64,000 nucleotides of DNA. Origin: Lucinisca nassula (Eukaryota; Mollusca; Bivalvia; Lucinida; Lucinidae). How positions within the stretch are numbered: position 1 is the first letter of the stretch; every line of letters starts with the position of its first letter. The translations under genes were made by a program, and so were the position numbers. The stretch lies in contig OY757023.1 in the NCBI GenBank assembly GCA_963580285.1, positions 85,523,108 to 85,587,107 on the forward strand, in the 5' to 3' direction. Below the pieces are notes generated by a model, which worked only from the letters and a program-made list of their open reading frames with translations, was not told the DNA's origin and did not search any database. Of the stretch, positions 56,459-64,000 are shown piece after piece.

Positions 56459-56747
56459 CTCATCAAGAAAACACACCTATATAAATTTGACCCCCTTAAA
56501 CCCCAGTTTTATATAGTAAAACTGGGGTTTGCAGGGGTATAAACTATTTTTTTTTCTTATTTCTGCTCAAAAACATAGATTGTGGGTACTCGTTAGAACC
56601 TCCTCGTCGGGGCGGTTCAAACGAGTATCCCCAATATATGTTTTGAGCAGAAATAAGAAAAATATCGAAATTTTTCATCTGAAAATTATCATTTTTTGGT
56701 GGTAAGAATTATAATGTATTTGTATAGGCGTGTTTTCGTAATGATTT
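56459..56747. mobile_element. MITE-A, complete copy
   Basis: CATCAAGAAAACACACCTAT start, hairpin 56590-56622 and GGCGTGTTTTCGTAATG end. Confidence 0.92.
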
Positions 56748-57544
56748 GCAAAACTTCCAGCAAATTTTAAAGTAGTTTTTGAAGAAAACACAACATGACA
56801 CCCCTAAATTTTGAAATGGACTTATTCTGTATATGGTGGGAGATTCCTTTTGGTACAAAATGTGCAAAGCAACAGTTTTCCCCTTACAAATAAACAATAT
56901 TTGAGTGTCTTGAAACATTAAATCTTGTAATTCCCAACTGATGTGCCTAGCATCAAAATGCACCTATTAAAATAAACTAAAACAAACACTGGATACCAAA
57001 GCTGATATTAATGGACATTATACATGCTGCCCTAACAAATGCAGCCCATTTACTGGATAATTAATAGCTTTTACACCAAAACAATGATGAGTTTCTGATG
57101 GCCCAAATGGCTACCTGTAAAACCTGGGCTGGGCTCATGGGCTGGGTCTGGGCTCGAATTTTTGGGCTCGAATGAAAACGAGTTTGACTAAGGACATAGG
57201 TGAAACAGGGTCAGTTATTGACCTTTCAACTTTGTTTGTTGTCTGGTTGGTGGAAATGTTAAAGAGAATTGCTCCCATGGGCCCCAGTCAAGATTATAAT
57301 TACCAAGTTTGTTTTCCTGCTTGATTTGAGTTGCAACAAGCAAAAACCTGGATTACTAAAATCTGGATTACAACATCAAAACACTGGATTCATTCTTTTT
57401 AATTGAGCCAGAAGATCCAAGAGTTCCAATAAGTCCTATGTGACCAGCAAAAGCTCAGAACAGGCTCTGCAGATATGCAGACTGATCCGAGCTTTCAGTG
57501 GTCGTGTATGGGTCCTTGCAGGTAAGCTTCAAAATGGGACACTA

Positions 57545-58865
57545 ACAAACAGTGTAGGCCCAGATCAGATGCTACATGTCTGAGTTTCAAGGTGAGATAC
57601 TGATAACAGTGAAGACACAGATCAGAGGCAACCTGTCAGGGGTTCAAAAGTGCGATACTGAAAACAGTGAAGAGCCAGATCAGATGCAACAAATCTAGGG
57701 TTCTAAAATGGACTCCTGACAAACACTGAAGACCCAGATCAGAGGCCACATGTCTAGGGTTCTGAAATGGGATACTGACAAACAATGAAGACCCAGATCA
57801 GAGGCATCATATCTAGGATTCTAAAATGGGACTCTGATAAATAGTGAAGAACCAGATCAGAGGTCACATGTCTCGGGTTCTAAAATGGGAAACTGATAAA
57901 CAAAGACGACCCAGATCAGAGGCCATATGTCTAGGATTACAAAATGGGATACCTACAAACAGTGAAAACACAGATCAGAGGTCACCTGTCTAGGGCTGCA
58001 AAATGGGATTCTGGTTAACATTGAAGATCCAGATCAGAGGCCACTTCTCTAGGGTTCCAAAATGGGACACCGACAAGCAGTTAAGTTCCAGATCAGAGGC
58101 CACGTGTCTAGAGTTCCGAAATCGGATACCGACAAACAGTTAAGATCCAGACCAGAGGCCACGTGTCTAGGGTTCCAAAATGGGATACAGACAAACAGTT
58201 AAGATCCAGAATAGAGGCCACGTGCCTAGGGTTCCGAAATGGGGCACTGACAAACAGTTAAGACCCAGATCAGAGGCCACGTCTAGAGGTCCAAATGGGG
58301 CACTGACAAACAGTTAAGACCCAGATCAGAAGCCACGTCTAAAGTTCTAAACGGGATACTGACAAACAGTAACGACCCAGATTAGAGGCAATATGTCTAG
58401 GGTTCCAAAATGGGATATTGACCATGTAGACACAGATCAGAGACAACGTGTCTTGGGTTCCAAAATGGGATACTGACAAACAGTGAAGACTTACATCAAA
58501 GGCCACATGTCTAAGGTTCCAAAAATGGAATACTGGCAGTGTAGACACAGAGCAGAGGCCGCCTGTCTAGGGTTCCAAACTCTAACACTGACAAATAGTG
58601 TAGATCCAGATCAGGTGCCACATGCCTATGGTTCTAGGATAACACAATCTCAGACAAACAGTGGAGACTCCGATCAGAGACCACACGTCTCGAGCCAAAA
58701 TGGAAAACTGACAGTGTAGATTCAGATCAGAGGCCACATGTTTTGGGTTCCAAAATGGTATACGGACAGTGTAGACCCGATCCACTGCCAGGGTCTCAAA
58801 ATGAGAAACTAGCAGTGTAGATCCTGATCAGACGTCACAGAATACGGCGTGTGAACAGGATCTTA
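57545..58865. repeat. Minisatellite of about 20 units, 60-63 bp, related to MITE-C
   Basis: Each unit has ACAAACAGTGAAGACCCAGA, TCAGAGGCCACATGTCTAGG and GTTCTAAAATGGGATACTG in varying forms. The first third of the unit is recognisably the MITE-C arm. Frames open across it are repeat products. Confidence 0.92.
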
Positions 58866-59417
58866 AACTACAGGAACTAAAGAACAAAAGAAAACAGTCT
58901 AAGTCCAGACTCTAGACCTCTTTAGAGAAAAGCGACCCTCTAGTGGGACAGTGTACACCCTTACCAGATACCACAATGGGTATCTGAACTGAGTCTACAC
59001 TATTTGCTTATAAAACTACAGGAATTATCCTCCAATTCTTTTAGTGCTATTGTAAAATTCCTTTATTGAGACCATCTTAATACTTTTCAAAAGTGGCCTT
59101 TTAAAAGCCACTTTTGAACAGTCCCAAATGCGGTTACTTGGTTTAGAACATACCATGAAAGATAATGGAAATCTCTGGAATTTTTTTTTAAAATCAGATT
59201 TAGTCTTTATTTGAGCGGGTCTTAATATTAATATTAAGCGGAACTCCACTGTATATGAGTCTTTCAGACAAACAAACATTAAACAGCAAGCCCTGGAGAA
59301 AAAACTCTTTCCATAGCAGGTTGGATTCCACAGGGATACATATAAGTCACAGAGTTCGACACTTCATGATTGGGTAAATCTACAAACTGTTGCAAATTTT
59401 CATACAGAATAGTACGG
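58866..59417. other. Unassigned intergenic DNA
   Basis: A MITE-like scrap of GCCACTTTTGAACAGTCCC type lies at about 59080-59140 (related to 2780-2820). Otherwise no feature recognised. Confidence 0.45.
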
Positions 59418-59708
59418 CCCCCGCCCATAGGGGCTTGAAGAAATATATGGGCCGCATGATGCTTCCACGCAGAGCTGAATCTGGCCTACACACTAGCACT
59501 GGTAAACCGCTTAGAGGATCTAAGCCTGTCCAGGAACCAAGGTGAGAGGCGGACCGTCCATGCTAACAAACCCTATTGGTTTCATTGGGCGACAGGGCTT
59601 GAGATGTCATTTCATCTCAATGTCGGGTAAAAGTCCCACAAAATTGGAAGCAATGTCACTAAAATGACCTTTACCGTGTTGACGGGGACGTTAAACCTCA
59701 AACAAAAT
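59418..59708 (+). mobile_element. SINE-A copy
   Basis: CCCCCGCCCATAGGGGCTTG start, GACGTTAAACCTCAAAC end. Confidence 0.9.
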
Positions 59709-59984
59709 CATAAAGAACAGGCTGTTTCAGTTTATTTCAAATTTAATGGATTGACGCCAGTCTATTGCCTGCTGAGTTATAAATTGCTGGTCACATAGAT
59801 CTTGGGTGTCTTGATAAAAGTATCTCAAAGATTTACCAAGACAGATTAAATCATGTAATGGTACCACTAGTTGCAGCATATAGCATTCACATAGTCTGTA
59901 CACCGCTGCCTCCATTCACTTAGTCTGTACACCGCTGCCTCCCAGCCCCGCCCATCAGGGCTTGAAGAAATAGATTGGGCTTTT

Positions 59985-60290
59985 GTTTGATTGATTTGGG
60001 GTTTACCGTCCCCGTCAACACTGTAAAGGTCATTTTGGAGACGTTGCTTCCAATTTTATGGGACTTTTACCCGACACTGAGATGAAATGACATCTCAAGC
60101 CCTGTCGCCCAATGAAACCAATCACTGAGGCTTTATAAGCATGGACGGTCCGACGCTCAGACCGCTTTTCCTGGGCAGGCTTAGATCCTCTAAGCGGTTT
60201 ACCAGTACTCGTGTGTGGGTCGGATTCAGCTCTGCGTGGAAGCATCGTGCAGCCCATATATTTCTTCAAACCCCGATGAGCGGGGGCCAT
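59985..60290 (-). mobile_element. SINE-A copy
   Basis: TGATTTGGGGTTTACCGTCC through CAAACCCCGATGAGCGGGG. Preceded by a short SINE-A 5' scrap at 59945-59980. Confidence 0.88.
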
Positions 60291-60291
60291 A

Positions 60292-60572
60292 AATAGATTG
60301 GGCTGCATGGTGCTTCCACACAGAGCTGAAACCTACCGCACTTTAGCACTGGTAGACCGCTTAGGGGTTCTAAGCCTGCCCAGGAAAAGTGTTGCGTGTT
60401 TGACCGTCCATACACATAAAGCATATTGGTTTCATTAGACGGGAGGGCTTGAGATGCAATTTCATCTCGATTTCGGGTAAAAGTCCCACAAAATTGGAAG
60501 CAAGGTCTTCAAAATACCTATACAGTGTTGACAGGGACGTTAAACCTATAATCAAACAAACAATCTTCGTGA
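60292..60572 (+). mobile_element. SINE-A copy, diverged, tail to head with the previous one
   Basis: TAGATTGGGCTGCATGGTGC through GACGTTAAACCTATAATC. Head-to-head with 59985-60290, so the pair forms an imperfect inverted repeat. Confidence 0.85.
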
Positions 60573-60866
60573 CAGATGCACAGACCACACCTCGTCCAAA
60601 TAGCAGTTAGTAAAGCCTCTGGTTAGAAGGTGAAGAAACACAATTATCTTTTCAAATAACCTTAACCCCACATTTTGCAGAATTTTCCTGCACTGCAGTG
60701 CAATTAAATAGCCAACTGATTCTGACACAGCATCTCAAGGGACATCTGGCAAGGATGTAATAGCCTTCACCTCAAAGGTAAACATTGTGAGCGCAGACTA
60801 ACCTGATATTACCCACACTAGAGAGTTAAAATTGACCTTATAATGTTTTTCACCTCAGATAAACCT
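60573..60866. other. Unassigned intergenic DNA
   Basis: No feature recognised. Confidence 0.5.
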
Positions 60867-61053
60867 ATTTCCATTCGAGCCCAAAAATTCGAGCCCAGGC
60901 CCAGCCCATGAGCCCGGCCCAGGTTTTACAGGTAACCGGCCCAAATGGAGTGCTGGAACCACAAGATGACCAGAGGATCAGTTGAGAGAAGATTTCTCAT
61001 CTTGGAAGTGCTACTGAGGTTAATAAAATGGATTCAGAAAAAGTGTTATTATG

Positions 61054-61356
61054 GTTTTGTTTGTTTGATTGGAGGTTTAACGTCCCTGTCAACACTGTAT
61101 AGGTCATTTTGGAGACGTTGCTTCCAATTTTGTGGGACTTTTACCCGACATTGAGATGAAATGGCATCTCAAGTCCTGCCGTCCAATGAAACCAATAGTG
61201 TTTATAAGCATGGACGGGCCGACTCGCACTGCTTTGCCTGGGCAGGCTTAGATCCTCTAAGCTGTTTACCAGTACTCGCGTGCGGGTCGGTTTCAGCTCT
61301 GCGTGGAAGTATCATGCAGCCCATCTATTTCTTCAAGCCCCGATGAGCGGGGCCAT
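61054..61356 (-). mobile_element. SINE-A copy
   Basis: GTTTGTTTGATTGGAGGTTT tail through AGCCCCGATGAGCGGGGCC. Confidence 0.9.
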
Positions 61357-61404
61357 TTTATTATGGTCAGTTTTCATTTTATATGATTGTATGCTAATGT
61401 ACAG

Positions 61405-61836
61405 CTAGGCCGCATGTTCAAATGTTAATGCAATGAAATAACCATGGATGATCGTTTTTCTTGCATAACTAACGAATCCGACAGCAAATTTTGACGAAAA
61501 CGCCCAAAAGCTCCATATAAATTTCATATAAACTCTTCAAATGCGACAGGCAAACCAAAATGGCGGCCAGTTCAGAATGATGTTTACAATGACGTTGTCA
61601 TGCAGTGATGTCATCATAGAACCCTAAAACGCTACGTTCAGGGCGATGACGTTACGTCGCTCAATGTAACGTAAATAAAGCAAGGCCCATCTTGTGATAT
61701 CAGAAGCTCAAAATCCATGTTCAAACAGCACGCGAATTTCATGATTTGAACATGGTTTTTGCTGTTTGACCACGGCTTTCGGTCCATTTGACAATGGCTT
61801 CAAACAGCCATGCACATAGGTTTTTATGCAAGAATA
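61405..61836. repeat. Dispersed repeat F copy 2
   Basis: Matches 9150-9602 with a shortened left hairpin; the AATGACGTTGTCATGCAGTG and CAAACAGCACGCGAATTTC blocks are shared. Confidence 0.85.
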
Positions 61837-61974
61837 TACCTTTACCTTTGATGTGTCAAAGTTCAATAAAAAAATGAAAGTGCTGATTGCGCGGGTGGGT
61901 CGATTGTCTTTGAGTGAAAGTTAGGAAAATGGTCCTGAATGGGGACTTAAGACTAGTTTTTTTTTGTTAAACCT

Positions 61975-62165
61975 TTTAACTCGATACTCGACAACTTTGA
62001 CTCGATACTCGACTTTTTTGACTCGATACTCGACAATTTCAACTCGATACTCGACTTTTTTAACTCGATACTCGACAATTTTGACTCGATACTCGACAAT
62101 TATGACTCGATACTCGACAATTTCAACTCGATACTCGACATTTTTGACTCGATACTCGACACTTT
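61975..62165. repeat. 21-bp minisatellite (CTCGATACTCGAC-type)
   Basis: About nine units, the reverse complement of the unit at 55889-56122. Confidence 0.93.
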
Positions 62166-62179
62166 ACAAACCGTGAAAC

Positions 62180-62464
62180 TCCACGAAAACACGCCTATAT
62201 AATTTTGACCCCCTTGAACCCCACTTTTATATTGTAAAACTGGGGTTTAGAAGGGTAAACCTTATTTATTTTTTTTATTTCTGCTCTAAACTATAGATTG
62301 TTGGTACTCGTTAGAACCGCCTCATCGAGGCGGTTCTAAGGAGTACCCACAGTCTTTATTTTGAGCAGAAAACAAAAAAATATCACAATTTTTCGTCTTA
62401 AAATCTGCATTTTTTTTCGGCGGTAAAATTTACAATGTATTGGTATAGGAGTGTTTTCGTAACG
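62180..62464. mobile_element. MITE-A, complete copy
   Basis: TCCACGAAAACACGCCTATA start, hairpin 62305-62340, and GGAGTGTTTTCGTAACG end. Confidence 0.92.
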
Positions 62465-62573
62465 CGGTTCAGATACCTATGTAAACAGTGTAGATCTTGA
62501 TGAGACGGCCCAAAATGAACATTCTCACTCGGGTGTACACGGCTTGCGATTGCGTTGACTATTTTTGGCTAGA

Positions 62574-62858
62574 CATTACGCAAACACGCCTATACAAATG
62601 CATTGCCACCTTTATCGCCGAAAAATGAAAATTTTATGATGAAAACTTGTGATATTTTTCTTATTTCTGCTCAAAATATAGATTGTGGGCGCATTCCGGC
62701 GTTAGAACCGCTTCATTGAGGCGGTTCTAACGAGTACCCACAATCTATACTTTAGAGCAGAAATAAGAAAAATAAGGTATACCCCCGGAAACCCCAGATT
62801 TACTATATAAAAGTGGGATTTACGGGGGTCAAAATTATGTAGGCGGATTTTCGTGATG
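62574..62858. mobile_element. MITE-A, complete copy
   Basis: CATTACGCAAACACGCCTAT start, hairpin 62700-62735, and GGCGGATTTTCGTGATG end. The flanking AATGAACATTCTCACTCGGG sequence occurs on both sides (62513 and 62870), a direct duplication of about 60 bp around the element. Confidence 0.92.
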
Positions 62859-62954
62859 GTCGGCTCATAATGAACATTCTCACTCGGGTGTACAAGGCTT
62901 GCAATTGCGTTGACGATTATTGGCTAGACACCCTATTTACAATAAGTAGAATGG

Positions 62955-63258
62955 TTTTGTTTGTTTGTATTGGAGTTTAACGGCCCAGTCAACACTATTT
63001 TAGGTTATTTTTGAGCCGGTCAGTTTACCTATCCACACTTTTTCTGGGTAGGCTTATACGAAAGCTGTTAACCAGTACAGTGTACATTATTTCGCCAGAA
63101 ACTGACAACTGCCCTTCTTGAATCAGCGGAAGGGAGAGTATAACCGTAGAAAAGATTTCATGATCAATCTCCAGGAAAGAATGTTGCCGACCCCGGCAGG
63201 TATCGAACTTGCGTCCTCCTGATCAGACGCGCATCAGACTGAGCTACCGAGGCCGGGC
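62955..63258 (-). mobile_element. SINE-T1 with 13-bp target duplications
   Basis: Complement of 6963-7279: tail TTTGTTTGTTTGTATTGGAG at the left, tRNA-like head at the right (GGTATCGAACTTGCGTCC as B box). ATAAGTAGAATGG flanks it at 62942-62954 and 63259-63271. Confidence 0.93.
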
Positions 63259-63396
63259 ATAAGTAGAATGGACGTGTACCAATTCAATAATGGAAGAGTT
63301 CACTCCAGACGCTCGGGGTTGAAAGGGTTAAATCTTGACCTGGCTATTTTTTTATTTTTACTGTAGCAGACTTCATTTTCATTTGTTTTCTCATAC

Positions 63397-63676
63397 ATCA
63401 CGTGAACAGGTCCGTGAAATGAACACCCCCTTAAACCCCACTTTATATAGAGAAAACTGGGGTTTACTGGGGTATTGAATATTTTTCTTATTTCTGTTCC
63501 AAGACATAGGTTGTGGGTACTTGTTAGAACCGCCTCAATGAGGCGGTTCTAACGAGCACTCACAACCTATGTTTGCAGTACAAATAAGAAAAATATCATG
63601 GATTTTCATCAGAAAAGTAGCCATTTTGGAGATGTGAGAAATGCACTATGCCGTACGGGTGTGTTATCGTAATGTT
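63397..63676. mobile_element. MITE-B, complete copy
   Basis: ATCACGTGAACAGGTCCGTG start, perfect hairpin 63520-63555, and CGGGTGTGTTATCGTAATG end. Confidence 0.93.
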
Positions 63677-63876
63677 TCGTCACATCTGCAGGGAGCTGAT
63701 TCATATGAAAGGCTGAATCTGATCCCCGAAAAAAAAAAACAAAAAAAACAAAAACAAAAAAAAAAAAAACAGGAAAATTGCAAAGTCGTCTGCTTCAAAA
63801 CTTTTTATGGCGATTTAAAGACAAAAATAACTCGTTTTTTTTTTAAATTAAAAAGAGAAACGACCAGAAACTGATA

Positions 63877-64000
63877 CACATTACGATAACACACCCGTGC
63901 GTCATAATGCACTTTTTTACATCTCCAAAACGGTCAATTTTCTGAAGAAAATTTGTGATATTATTCTTATTTATACTCAAAACATAGATTGTGGGTGCTC
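63877..64000. mobile_element. MITE-B cut by window edge
   Basis: CATTACGATAACACACCCGT through CATAGATTGTGGGTGCTC; hairpin lies beyond the window. Confidence 0.88.

Larger units (their letters stand above)
57108..60947. mobile_element. Region bounded by inverted repeats of about 80 bp
   Basis: GGCCCAAATGG and ACCTGTAAAACCTGGGC...GGGCTCGAATTTTTGGGCTC at 57108-57180 recur inverted at 60867-60947. Enclosed are a large minisatellite, three SINE-A copies and unassigned DNA. No transposase gene visible. Confidence 0.6.

Noticed and set aside
57545..58865. CRISPR-like regular repetition
   Set aside because: Units are contiguous and diverged with no spacers, in an animal genome; it is a minisatellite.

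Overview
The window reads as repeat-rich, AT-leaning animal genomic DNA. A mollusc, probably a bivalve, is my best guess from the mix of tRNA-derived SINEs, palindromic MITEs, Penelope-like reverse transcriptase remnants, non-LTR retrotransposon remnants and hammerhead-ribozyme repeats; the species cannot be fixed from sequence alone. I found no complete host gene. One signal-peptide-like first exon (30453-30525) is the only plausible host coding piece. Almost everything else is transposable-element material, much of it nested. I use working names: MITE-A and MITE-B (palindromic elements of about 230-290 bp that share a central hairpin), MITE-C (arms beginning GCAAACAGTG), SINE-A (ends GACGTTAAACCTCAAATC), SINE-T1 and SINE-T2 (tRNA-headed), and dispersed repeats D, E, F, G, H and I.

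0-17.8 kb: a LINE reverse transcriptase remnant, many MITEs, two SINEs, a three-level nest (MITE-C in a hAT-like MITE in repeat D), a perfect 108-bp palindrome between TA tracts, a triplicated block of about 460 bp, and a tandem array of 263-bp monomers that each carry a minus-strand hammerhead ribozyme fold (15629-16360).

17.8-21.1 kb: a large inverted repeat with arms of about 1.29 kb. Each arm holds a SWIM zinc-finger reading frame of the transposase-associated type, and each is disabled by a different lesion.

23.2-27.8 kb: a decayed non-LTR retrotransposon interrupted by three insertions, one of them a 372-bp hammerhead-bearing retroelement with 13-bp target duplications.

28-42.6 kb: SINEs, MITEs, two Penelope-like remnants (one split by a SINE with 16-bp target duplications) and tandem-repeat DNA elements.

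42.63-49.86 kb: the most notable unit. Two nearly identical inverted repeats of about 600 bp bound a 7.2-kb element. It carries an intronless same-strand cluster: a small C2H2-like zinc-finger protein, a possible small hydrophobic-start protein, a membrane-anchored protein with a PC4-like domain, and a 440-residue protein with an A32/FtsK-HerA-like packaging ATPase domain behind a zinc finger. The genes suggest a reduced Polinton/adintovirus-like (virus-derived) element. No polymerase, integrase, protease or capsid gene was recognised, and no hallmark target duplication was found.

49.9-64 kb: minisatellites that flank a minus-strand Penelope remnant, several SINE-A copies, a TIR-bounded region (57108-60947) filled by a minisatellite that looks amplified from a MITE-C arm, and a dense run of MITEs at the right edge.
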